Assembly: GCF_000814325.1 (NCBI RefSeq)
Contig: NZ_JPHF01000008.1
Coordinates: forward strand, 1-64,000
Direction: 5' to 3'
From: Flavihumibacter sp. ZG627
Lineage (GTDB): Bacteria; Bacteroidota; Bacteroidia; Chitinophagales; Chitinophagaceae
Length of the DNA: 64,000 bases
The notes below the pieces were generated by a model. It saw only the letters and a list, made by a program, of their open reading frames with translations, did no database searches and was not told the DNA's origin. Each line of letters begins with the position of its first letter. Position 1 is the stretch's first letter. Shown piece after piece: positions 28,290 through 35,238 of this stretch. The position numbers and the translations under genes were made by a program.

Positions 28290-28320
28290 CAAAGATAAGC
28301 GGACCAAGCGGTTATCTTTG
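28290..28320. promoter_or_regulatory. Back-to-back promoters for serS (left) and the 114-aa gene (right)
   Basis: A perfect 10-bp inverted repeat, GCAAAGATAA (28289-28298) and TTATCTTTGC (28312-28321), supplies the same -7 box TATCTTTG on both strands (minus 28297-28290, plus 28313-28320). The plus box ends four bases before the ATG at 28325, so the rightward mRNA would be leaderless or nearly so. Confidence 0.65.
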
Positions 28321-28324
28321 CAGC

Positions 28325-28669
28325 ATGAATCTACAAGATGATCTGCAAGTACGTTGGTGGAACCTCGAGGCGAAAATGATGGAGCGTTTCAGCAAGAAAC
28401 CCGATATGGAAACAATTTTATTCCTGGTCGGTATCCAGGAATTTGGGGATATAAGAGAAAAATTCACAAAAGAACAAAAACAGGATCTGATGCATATTGC
28501 CGTGTGCTCACTGCTTTCCCAAAGTGGATACTACGAACTGGAAAAACTCGATGAAGATGGCTGGCCTCATTTCCGGCAACTAAAGGCCCTCCCAGAACTG
28601 GATCCGATTGCCCAGGAGAATTTTCTGAAAGATCATGTTTTATTGTATTTTGACCAGACTGGATTCTAA
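28325..28669 (+). CDS. Conserved-looking hypothetical protein (114 aa)
   Basis: Soluble, acidic, mostly helical 114-aa protein (LQVRWWNLEAKMMERFSKKP; ETILFLVGIQEFGDIREKF; KQDLMHIAVCSLLSQSGYYE; GWPHFRQLKALPEL). No signal peptide or known motif. It has the typical Bacteroidota promoter placed directly at its ATG and lies 6 bp before the cyclophilin gene, so the two are probably one transcript. I do not recognise a function. Confidence 0.8.
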   Translation: MNLQDDLQVRWWNLEAKMMERFSKKPDMETILFLVGIQEFGDIREKFTKEQKQDLMHIAVCSLLSQSGYYELEKLDEDGWPHFRQLKALPELDPIAQENFLKDHVLLYFDQTGF

Positions 28670-28675
28670 ATACAT

Positions 28676-29365
28676 ATGAAATATTATATCTTATCTTTTC
28701 TGCTAACGATTAGCCTGTTGGCCTGCAGCCCAAGACTTTCTGAAAAGCTCAGCGCTTCAGATTATCACAAGGATGTTCTGCTTCAAACATCCAAGGGCGA
28801 TATAAGGCTCAGACTCAACGACGCCACACCCCTCCACCGTGATAACTTTCTCCGCCTTGTGAAGAGCGGATTCTATGACAGCATCCAGTTTCACCGGGTT
28901 ATAAACCAGTTCATGATTCAGGCCGGCAATCCTGCCACAAGACCCGATTCAGCCCGGGCTCCAAAACCAGGGCCTCTCATCGCAGCAGAGTTTCGACCTG
29001 AATTGTTCCACCGCAAAGGAGCCCTTGCCGCTGCCCGTACTGGAGATGATGTCAATCCATCCAAAGCAAGCAGCTCTAGCCAGTTTTATATTGTACAGGG
29101 CCGCACATTTACTGATGCAGCACTTGATTCTGTAGAAACCCACCGGCTTAAGGGTCGTAAAATACCAGCCTTACACCGTGATGTATATAAGACTATTGGT
29201 GGCGCGCCTCACCTCGACCAGAACTACACCATTTTCGGGGAGGTGTTAGAGGGATTGCCTGTAGTAGATTCTATTGCATCCGTTCCAACAACCGGTACAG
29301 GAAAAGGTGACCGTCCATTAAATCCCGTCTATATAAAAAAGGCGAGACTCGTTAAACGACTTTAA
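28676..29365 (+). CDS. Cyclophilin-type peptidyl-prolyl isomerase, lipoprotein
   Basis: 229 aa, with a lipoprotein signal (SFLLTISLLACSPRL; lipobox Cys17), so it is attached to a membrane on the periplasmic side. The catalytic domain is a cyclophilin: VLLQTSKGDIRLRL, HRDNFLRLVKSGFYDSIQFHRVI, NQFMIQAGNP, SSSQFYIVQGRTF and YTIFGEVLEGLPVVDSI. A loop insert (about residues 150-180, LKGRKIPALHRDVYKT) is longer than in the smallest bacterial cyclophilins. It probably helps fold exported proteins. A palindromic element starts 6 bp after the stop, then gcvH follows. Confidence 0.93.
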   Translation: MKYYILSFLLTISLLACSPRLSEKLSASDYHKDVLLQTSKGDIRLRLNDATPLHRDNFLRLVKSGFYDSIQFHRVINQFMIQAGNPATRPDSARAPKPGPLIAAEFRPELFHRKGALAAARTGDDVNPSKASSSSQFYIVQGRTFTDAALDSVETHRLKGRKIPALHRDVYKTIGGAPHLDQNYTIFGEVLEGLPVVDSIASVPTTGTGKGDRPLNPVYIKKARLVKRL

Positions 29366-29370
29366 TCTAC

Positions 29371-29404
29371 CCATCTGACATCCGTCATGACAGATGTCAG
29401 ACGC
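29371..29404. repeat. TCTGACATC-type palindromic element after the cyclophilin gene
   Basis: Arms TCTGACATC (29374-29382) and GATGTCAGA (29393-29401) pair perfectly around a 10-nt loop. It aligns with the hemN-end element (9394-9427) with only a few differences. Confidence 0.75.
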
Positions 29405-29452
29405 ATCGGTTTCACCTTTTTCCCCCATATTTGCAATACAAAATTTCACCTC

Positions 29453-29830
29453 ATGAATATTCCTGATTCTTTACGCTACACCAAAGACCACGAATGGGTT
29501 AAACTGGATGGAAATACCGCTACAATCGGCATCACGGATTTTGCCCAGGGCGAACTTGGCGATATCGTTTATGTAGAAATCGAAACAGTTGGCAAAACAC
29601 TCGATGCTGATGCTGTTTTCGGAACAGTTGAAGCGGTAAAGACAGTGTCTGATCTATTCCTCCCTGTATCAGGAACCATCAATGAAGTGAATCCCGCACT
29701 GGCCGGAACTCCTGAACTGGTAAACTCAGATCCTTATGGTGAGGGCTGGATGATAAAAATGACGGTTAACAATCCCGCTGATGTTGAAGGCTTGCTCGAT
29801 GCTGCCGGTTACCAGCAAATGGTTGGTTAA
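29453..29830 (+). CDS. gcvH: Glycine cleavage system H protein
   Basis: Lipoyl carrier that shuttles the aminomethyl group between the P, T and L proteins of glycine cleavage; it may also serve lipoate transfer. Starting at the ATG 29453 it has 125 aa, the normal length; the upstream reading frame runs through the palindromic element and is not used. [14 protein letters not shown] opens the protein, and the lipoylated Lys63 lies in [18 protein letters not shown]. GcvP and GcvT are not in the window. Confidence 0.97.
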   Translation: MNIPDSLRYTKDHEWVKLDGNTATIGITDFAQGELGDIVYVEIETVGKTLDADAVFGTVEAVKTVSDLFLPVSGTINEVNPALAGTPELVNSDPYGEGWMIKMTVNNPADVEGLLDAAGYQQMVG

Positions 29831-29851
29831 ACTACCCGACAAAAAGACTGA

Positions 29852-30394
29852 TTGTCAACTACGCTCACATACCAGGAACCGGAACTGATCGCTTTGCTTA
29901 AACAGCAGGATGAAACAGGATTCCGGTATCTGTATGATAATTACTCCGCAGCCTTAAATGGTATCATTCTGCAGATAATTCCCGACCAGGAACAAGCAAG
30001 CGATGTATTGCAGGAAGTGTTTGTGAATATCTGGCGACGGATAGATAGTTATGATTCATCTAAAGGGCGGCTCTTCACCTGGATGCTGAATATCGCCAGG
30101 AATGCAGCGATTGACATGACCCGCTCAAAGGCATTTCAGAATAGTCAGAAAAACCGCGAACTCGATAACGACGTACATACAAAGCCTGATGGCAGTCTGA
30201 GCATCCAGGTTGACAATATTGGGCTTTCCAAAATGATTGGACAGCTGAAGGAAGAGCACCGGGTACTTATTGACCTGGCTTACCTCAAAGGTTATACGCA
30301 TGAAGAAATTGCAGGAATGCTTGGAATACCCCTTGGAACTGTAAAGACAAGGATCCGTGCCGCCCTGCTGCAATTAAGAAAAACATTGACGTGA
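29852..30394 (+). CDS. ECF-type RNA polymerase sigma factor
   Basis: 180-aa sigma-70 family factor with region 2 (FRYLYDNYSAALNGIILQI; DVLQEVFVNIWRRIDSYDSSKGRLFTWMLNIARNAAID) and region 4 (LIDLAYLKGYTHEEIAGMLGIPLGTVKTRIRAALLQLR). The start is TTG at 29852; no closer ATG fits the family's N terminus. Its stop overlaps the GTG start of the anti-sigma gene (GTGA), a typical coupled sigma/anti-sigma pair. Target promoters are unknown. Confidence 0.94.
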   Translation: MSTTLTYQEPELIALLKQQDETGFRYLYDNYSAALNGIILQIIPDQEQASDVLQEVFVNIWRRIDSYDSSKGRLFTWMLNIARNAAIDMTRSKAFQNSQKNRELDNDVHTKPDGSLSIQVDNIGLSKMIGQLKEEHRVLIDLAYLKGYTHEEIAGMLGIPLGTVKTRIRAALLQLRKTLT

Positions 30395-31215
30395 ACGTGC
30401 AGGAATACATATCAAGTGGCAGCATTGAAAGCTGTATCCTCGGACTCGCCGACCCGGCTGAGCAGCAGGAGTTTGAGCGCATGCGTCTTGAACACCCTGA
30501 GGTACGTGCAGCCGCAGATGCTTTTGAAGCCAGCCTGGAAGCTGCTGCCATGGCTGGTGCCGTTGCGCCTCCTCCTGCCCTCCGCGAAACTGTTTTTAAA
30601 TCCTTATATGAAAATGACAGCCTGAACAAACCATCACTTCAATCAGATCCGTCACCAATCCCAACTATTCCAGCTTATAAAAACGAAGCAGCAGGCTGGA
30701 AAAAATATCTTGCAGCTGCATCCATTATATTACTGGCAGGAAGTGCCGCACTCAATGTTTACCTCTATAACAGGTATAAAAATTCAGACACACTTTATAA
30801 TGACCTCCTGGCGCAGCAACAACAATTGGCCAATAATAACCAGTCCCTTCAAACCCAACTCAGCACTGCAGAGCAAGACCTGCTCATCATCCGCGATCCA
30901 AACATGAAGATGGTCGTTATGGCCGATGTCAACAAAACCAATAGCCGCGGAACTATCTACTGGGATAATAATTCCAAAGATGTATTCCTGATGGTAAATA
31001 ATCTTCCGAAGCCAGCACCTGGGCAACAATACCAACTCTGGGCTATTGTAGATGGTAAGCCCGTTGATGCCGGCATGGTAGCCCTGGATAAGGAAAATGG
31101 CCTGCACCGCATGAAGAATATTCCCCGCGCTGAAGCTTTTGCAATCACCCTTGAAAAAGCCGGTGGAAGTGAAAGCCCTACCCTCACAGCAATGTATGTT
31201 CTGGGAAAGATATAA
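30391..31215 (+). CDS. Anti-sigma factor (RskA-type)
   Basis: 274 aa. The N-terminal part (about 1-60: YISSGSIESCILGLADPAEQQEFERM) is the cytosolic anti-sigma region, followed by a Pro-rich linker, a single membrane helix (about 108-126, LAAASIILLAGSAALNVYLY), a short coiled coil (LAQQQQLANNNQSLQTQLS) and the periplasmic RskA-type domain (GTIYWDNNSKDVFLMVNNLPKPAPGQQYQLWAIVDGKPVDAG, ITLEKAGGS). GTG start, overlapping the sigma-factor stop. It presumably holds the ECF factor at the membrane until a signal in the periplasm releases it. Confidence 0.92.
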   Translation: MNVQEYISSGSIESCILGLADPAEQQEFERMRLEHPEVRAAADAFEASLEAAAMAGAVAPPPALRETVFKSLYENDSLNKPSLQSDPSPIPTIPAYKNEAAGWKKYLAAASIILLAGSAALNVYLYNRYKNSDTLYNDLLAQQQQLANNNQSLQTQLSTAEQDLLIIRDPNMKMVVMADVNKTNSRGTIYWDNNSKDVFLMVNNLPKPAPGQQYQLWAIVDGKPVDAGMVALDKENGLHRMKNIPRAEAFAITLEKAGGSESPTLTAMYVLGKI

Positions 31216-31224
31216 TTTGCGCCA

Positions 31225-31617
31225 ATGTTTTTGAGACTATTCCGCTCTCCCTTCCCTTTCTTCGGTTGGTTCCTGTTGATGAATGTATTGCTCCTCATGC
31301 CCGATCAGAAACTGGAGACCAAAGCCCTTATTGAGATCCCCAACCTGGATAAAGCCATCCATTTCTTCATTTATTTCCTGTTGGTTTTTCTAGGGATAAT
31401 GTATTTGAAGCTAAAAGGCAGGGAAGGAACTGAATGGCTGCTACTGATAATTGCCATGGCACATGGCCTACAGATCGAATTTCTTCAAAAGATACCCTCT
31501 GTAAATCGTGATTTCTCCTGGTTCGACTTTCTATTCGACTGCCTCGGGGCTGCCGTAGGCTTTTTATCAGCCAGATACTCTTTTAAAAAGTTTTTAGCTA
31601 CTAAACGTGTAAAATAA
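31225..31617 (+). CDS. VanZ-like membrane protein
   Basis: 130-aa membrane protein with about four hydrophobic helices (FGWFLLMNVLLLMP; KAIHFFIYFLLVFLGIMYL; WLLLIIAMAHGLQIEFLQ; FLFDCLGAAVGFLSA). The pattern DKAIHFFIY, then LQIEFLQKIPSVNRDFSWFDFLFDCLGAAVG matches the VanZ family. Function is unknown for most members. The gap after the anti-sigma gene is 9 bp, so it is probably in the same transcript. Confidence 0.85.
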   Translation: MFLRLFRSPFPFFGWFLLMNVLLLMPDQKLETKALIEIPNLDKAIHFFIYFLLVFLGIMYLKLKGREGTEWLLLIIAMAHGLQIEFLQKIPSVNRDFSWFDFLFDCLGAAVGFLSARYSFKKFLATKRVK

Positions 31618-31771
31618 TCCCCCTTTTTATTTCCCATATTCTACAATCCGTATATAGAATCCTTGCGATAATGGAATTATATTCTTTTTGAAAATTAATG
31701 ACCAAATAGAAATATGGATAATAAAGATTGGATGAAAATCGCTCTGGAAGCTTAATTTACGCCAAAAGAAA

Positions 31772-31793
31772 GGCCCCTGTGGAAACAGGGGCC
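31772..31793 (+). terminator. Perfect 9-bp stem with GGAA loop, terminator or attenuator
   Basis: GGCCCCTGT (31772-31780) pairs with ACAGGGGCC (31785-31793) around GGAA. No T-tract follows directly (GTAACCAAAA), so an attenuator or mRNA-stability hairpin is as likely as a plain terminator for the VanZ transcript. Confidence 0.55.
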
Positions 31794-31813
31794 GTAACCA
31801 AAACTAACTGCTT

Positions 31814-31903
31814 ATGAGAAAATTGACTGCTTATGTGAGAAGTCAAAAAATTAAATCATGTTTGAACTACTTATATAACGCAAATCCATTGCCAATAGTG
31901 TGA
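31814..31903 (+). CDS. Possible short leader peptide (29 aa)
   Basis: ATG AGA AAA start, product MRKLTAYVRSQKIKSC then a short tail, TGA at 31901-31903. It starts 20 bp after the GGCCCCTGT hairpin, and the sequence ACTGCTTATG occurs twice around its start (31807 and 31826). The first residues resemble signal-peptide starts of SusC-like genes, so it could be a stray gene start or a leader. It is short and unconfirmed. Confidence 0.25.
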   Translation: MRKLTAYVRSQKIKSCLNYLYNANPLPIV

Positions 31904-32208
31904 TGCTAAAAGTTAAATAACTTTAAAATCTACCTTTCCAAGCTTATACACTCAATGAACTTCTGAACAACAAAGGTAATGGAACACAACCCTTATGAAC
32001 AATAGTAAGATAGTGAATTCTAAAATAATTAACAAGTAAAATCCGCTGCAGTACTGGATTTTTTTTGGATTCCAGCAAAGCCGTAGGATAAGCGCAATCC
32101 GTGGGTAAAACCTGTAAGTGTTATTTTTACACTTATAAAACAGAAAACAAAGATGGCCCCTCACAAACCTTTGATTTTTACCGTAATAATTTTTCTAATG
32201 TATTGACT

Positions 32209-33273
32209 TTACTGCTGGTTGGTCATCTTCTCTGCATTTTCTGCAAACTGGAGCTGGTCAATGAACTCTTGGATCTCCCCATTAAGAATAGCATCAAGGT
32301 TATAAGCTGTGTAATTGATCCGGTGATCGGTTACCCGGCCCTGAGGGAAATTGTAAGTCCTGATCTTTGCGCTCCGGTCACCCGAACTTACCAGACTCTT
32401 CCTGTGACGGGAAATCTCCTCCTCCTGTTTGCGAACCTGCTCCTCATATAGTTTTGTCCGCATCATATGCATGGCTTTCTCCCGGTTAGCCAGCTGCGTT
32501 CTCTCCGTCTGACAAATTACCACTGTGCCGGTAGGGATATGGGTCAGCATTACCTTTGTTTCCACCTTATTTACGTTTTGTCCACCCGCTCCACCACTTC
32601 TAGAGGTTTCCATCTTCACATCGGCATCCCTTAAGTCAAAATCCAGCTCTTCCGCCTCAGGCATTACGGCCACCGTTGCCGCGGAAGTGTGCACTCTTCC
32701 ACTTGCCTCAGTAGCTGGAACCCGCTGCACCCGGTGAACCCCACTTTCAAACTTGAGAGTTCCATAAACATCATCGCCGATTACTTCCACGTTCACTTCC
32801 TTATACCCTCCAACGGTGCCCTCACTTTCACTTAGGATGGCAGTTTTCCACCCCTTACTATTGCAGTAACGCAGGTACATATTCAGGAGGGTGCCAGCAA
32901 ATAGTGAAGCTTCATCACCTCCGGTTCCCGCCCTTATCTCGAGAATGGCATTTTTTTCATCCTGCGGATCTTTCGGGATCAGCATCTGGCGGATGGCAGA
33001 TTCAAGGTTCTCTTCACGCTCCTCCAGTACAGGAAGTTCCTCTTTGGCAAGCTCCCGCAGTTCATCATCATCCCCATTCAGCGCCTCACGGTACGTTACC
33101 AGGTCGGCAAGAACAGTCTTATATGCTTCATACTCCTTTACGATCTTCTCCAGGTTGCGATATTCCTTGCTCAGAGCGCTGAACTGTTTATTATCGCTAA
33201 CGATTGCCGGGTTCGTCAAAGCAACACCCAGCTCGTCAAATCTTGCCTTGATCGCTTCCAGTTTGTCTAACAT
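32209..33273 (-). CDS. prfA: Peptide chain release factor 1
   Basis: Recognises UAA and UAG in the ribosomal A site and triggers peptide release. The 354-aa protein has the N-terminal coiled domain, the recognition region with the PAT tripeptide ([16 protein letters not shown]) and the catalytic GGQ loop ([14 protein letters not shown], about residue 229), then [19 protein letters not shown]. The PAT motif identifies RF1 rather than RF2. ATG at 33273; a -7 box lies at 33311-33318 on the minus strand. Confidence 0.98.
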   Translation of the reverse strand: MLDKLEAIKARFDELGVALTNPAIVSDNKQFSALSKEYRNLEKIVKEYEAYKTVLADLVTYREALNGDDDELRELAKEELPVLEEREENLESAIRQMLIPKDPQDEKNAILEIRAGTGGDEASLFAGTLLNMYLRYCNSKGWKTAILSESEGTVGGYKEVNVEVIGDDVYGTLKFESGVHRVQRVPATEASGRVHTSAATVAVMPEAEELDFDLRDADVKMETSRSGGAGGQNVNKVETKVMLTHIPTGTVVICQTERTQLANREKAMHMMRTKLYEEQVRKQEEEISRHRKSLVSSGDRSAKIRTYNFPQGRVTDHRINYTAYNLDAILNGEIQEFIDQLQFAENAEKMTNQQ

Positions 33274-33310
33274 AGTTCCTGTATTTTTATGGCCCTTCCC
33301 AAAAGGATGG

Positions 33311-33318
33311 CAAAATTA
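33311..33318 (-). promoter_or_regulatory. Candidate -7 box of prfA
   Basis: TAATTTTG on the minus strand fits TAnnTTTG, 37 bp before the prfA ATG. Confidence 0.5.
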
Positions 33319-33332
33319 ACTCAATTAACCGC

Positions 33333-34478
33333 ATGGGCTACCGAAAATTCAAGGCCGATCAGCTTTTTACCGGAAATGGTTTTGCTCCTCGCGGCTCAGT
33401 GCTGGTAACTGATGAAAAGGGATTGATTGAGGCCATCATTCCGCAAGAGGAAGCCGGATCCGATATCAAAGAGTTGAAAGGCATATTAAGCCCTGGCTTT
33501 ATCAACTGCCATTGTCACCTGGAGCTCAGTCATTTAAAGGGAGTTGTTCCACCCGGCACAGGCATGGTTCCCTTCCTGCTGGCCATCATGTCACAAAGGA
33601 ATAACCATCCCCACCAAATTGCAGATGCTATTGCTAAAGCGGAAGCAGAGATGCTCTCTACCGGAATTGTAGCGGTTGGCGATATCTGTAACACTGATCA
33701 TACATTGAGTCAGAAATTAAAAGGGGGAATGTTTTACCGCAATTTTATTGAGGTAAGCGGATTTACAGGCGCCGCGGCAGGAGGCCGATTTCAAAATGCA
33801 AAAGCTTTGTTGGAGGCCTTTACACCAACAGGCCCCTCTGCAATGGTACCACATGCACCCTATTCTGTATCTCACGAATTATTTGAATTGGTGGCAGAAC
33901 AATCGGCAGGGCAGATCATCACTATGCATAACCAGGAAAGCGAGGCAGAAAATGAATTCTTTAAAAGCGGAAACTCTGAAATGAGAAAGCTCTATGAGTA
34001 CATTGGTGTTGACCTTTCTTTTTTTAGTCCTCCCGGTTCCAGCAGTCTTCAGGCGGTACTGCCATGGCTGACCCGCGCCGCCTCAACCATCCTCGTGCAC
34101 AATGTATTGACCAGTCAGGCAGACATTGATTCACTGGTTAAAAAGGGATTGATGAACAGAACTATATTCTGTCTCTGCCCAAATGCAAATCAATATATCA
34201 ATGGCTCATTACCACCGGTTGAACTTTTTCTTGAAAATAATGCAGAAATAGTTTTAGGTACTGACAGCCTCGCATCAAACCACCAGTTAAGCATATACGA
34301 AGAAATAAAAACCATATTAAAAGGCTTTCCACAGCTCACTCTTGAAACCGCTTTACAATGGGCAACAATCAATGGAGCAAGGGCGCTCGGTATAGAAGAT
34401 CGTTATGGGAGCTTTGAAAAAGGGAAGCAACCGGGATTGGTTCAGATCTATGAAGAAACCAAACCACTTAAGATGTAA
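33333..34478 (+). CDS. Amidohydrolase-family metal-dependent deaminase/hydrolase
   Basis: 381-aa protein of the amidohydrolase superfamily (cytosine deaminase/chlorohydrolase branch). Metal and active-site motifs are visible: HCHLELSHLKG with His60 and His62, VPHAPYSVS, a central HNQESEAE in place of the usual HxxE, ILVHN and the GTDSLASN aspartate (about 308). An N-terminal beta-sandwich strand (LFTGNGF) and C-terminal GSFEKGKQPGLVQI are typical. The substrate is uncertain: nucleoside or S-adenosylhomocysteine-type deamination, or aminofutalosine deamination in menaquinone synthesis, are options. It is divergent from prfA and convergent with recO. Confidence 0.85.
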   Translation: MGYRKFKADQLFTGNGFAPRGSVLVTDEKGLIEAIIPQEEAGSDIKELKGILSPGFINCHCHLELSHLKGVVPPGTGMVPFLLAIMSQRNNHPHQIADAIAKAEAEMLSTGIVAVGDICNTDHTLSQKLKGGMFYRNFIEVSGFTGAAAGGRFQNAKALLEAFTPTGPSAMVPHAPYSVSHELFELVAEQSAGQIITMHNQESEAENEFFKSGNSEMRKLYEYIGVDLSFFSPPGSSSLQAVLPWLTRAASTILVHNVLTSQADIDSLVKKGLMNRTIFCLCPNANQYINGSLPPVELFLENNAEIVLGTDSLASNHQLSIYEEIKTILKGFPQLTLETALQWATINGARALGIEDRYGSFEKGKQPGLVQIYEETKPLKM

Positions 34479-34495
34479 GAGGTAAGAGGTAAGAT

Positions 34496-35236
34496 TTAGG
34501 AACCAATTACTTCTTGTAAAACTGCCAGAGATCGAAGGTGGCCGAACTCAGGAACATGCAGCACATAATAAGCCTCAAAAGATTGTAATAATTTTCTCCG
34601 AACTGTCACCGGAAGTTTTATGTCCTCCAGTTCATAAGGTTGCATCACCCTTAGTAACTGCGCTGTTACAGCACTATAATCTCCTTCAAGGTAATTTTGA
34701 TGTGCTGGTAACTGGTTTACAAAAAGCCCTTCCTGCAAATCGAGGATATTCAACGTTTCGCAATGCTCATCAGGTATCCGGAAGCCGAAAAAATTGGCAA
34801 GGTGCAATGCAAAAAATAATGGGTAATTGGCCACAACAGCAGCATTCGCTTTATCCAGATGAATCATGGCATCTTCTGTGAAATAAAAAAGATCGGGATT
34901 AGGCTCAGGTTGCCTCAGGCATTTTTGTACCAGTTCCATCATATACATGGCAACTGCCCCCTTGAAAATATCATAGAATATATGTTCATACAGAACTGAC
35001 CATTGATACTCCTTAATTCTTTGAAGATTCCTTAGCTCATTGTGGTAGACCACCATATCAAGAATGGCCCCGGGCTGAAAAAGATTTGCCCTTATATTGC
35101 CTTTTTTAGAAGCCGCTCTCACCCCATTCACCAGGTAGCTTTGTACACCAAATAACTCAGTAAATATGGAAACGATCACACTGGTTTCTCCATACTTAAC
35201 AGTTCTTAATACAATTCCCCTGGTGTTGAAATTCAT
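34496..35236 (-). CDS. recO: DNA repair protein RecO
   Basis: RecO loads RecA on SSB-coated single-strand DNA with RecR. The 246-aa protein begins FNTRGIVLRTVKYGETSVIVSIFTE, the OB-fold typical for RecO, followed by GVRAASKKGNIRANLFQPG and a helical C-terminal half. It lies 2 bp downstream of porZ on the same strand, so both are likely one transcript; this pairing is common in Bacteroidota. Confidence 0.95.
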   Translation of the reverse strand: MNFNTRGIVLRTVKYGETSVIVSIFTELFGVQSYLVNGVRAASKKGNIRANLFQPGAILDMVVYHNELRNLQRIKEYQWSVLYEHIFYDIFKGAVAMYMMELVQKCLRQPEPNPDLFYFTEDAMIHLDKANAAVVANYPLFFALHLANFFGFRIPDEHCETLNILDLQEGLFVNQLPAHQNYLEGDYSAVTAQLLRVMQPYELEDIKLPVTVRRKLLQSFEAYYVLHVPEFGHLRSLAVLQEVIGS

Positions 35237-35238
35237 GG

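Larger units (their letters stand above)
31618..32208. other. Intergenic region with hairpins and a 29-codon leader-like ORF
   Basis: No full gene. It holds a stable stem-loop (31772-31793), the small ORF at 31814-31903 and a second hairpin TAAGTGT/ACACTTA (32115-32121/32129-32135) with a T-rich loop that may end the leftward prfA transcript. The rest is AT-rich and featureless to me. Confidence 0.5.
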
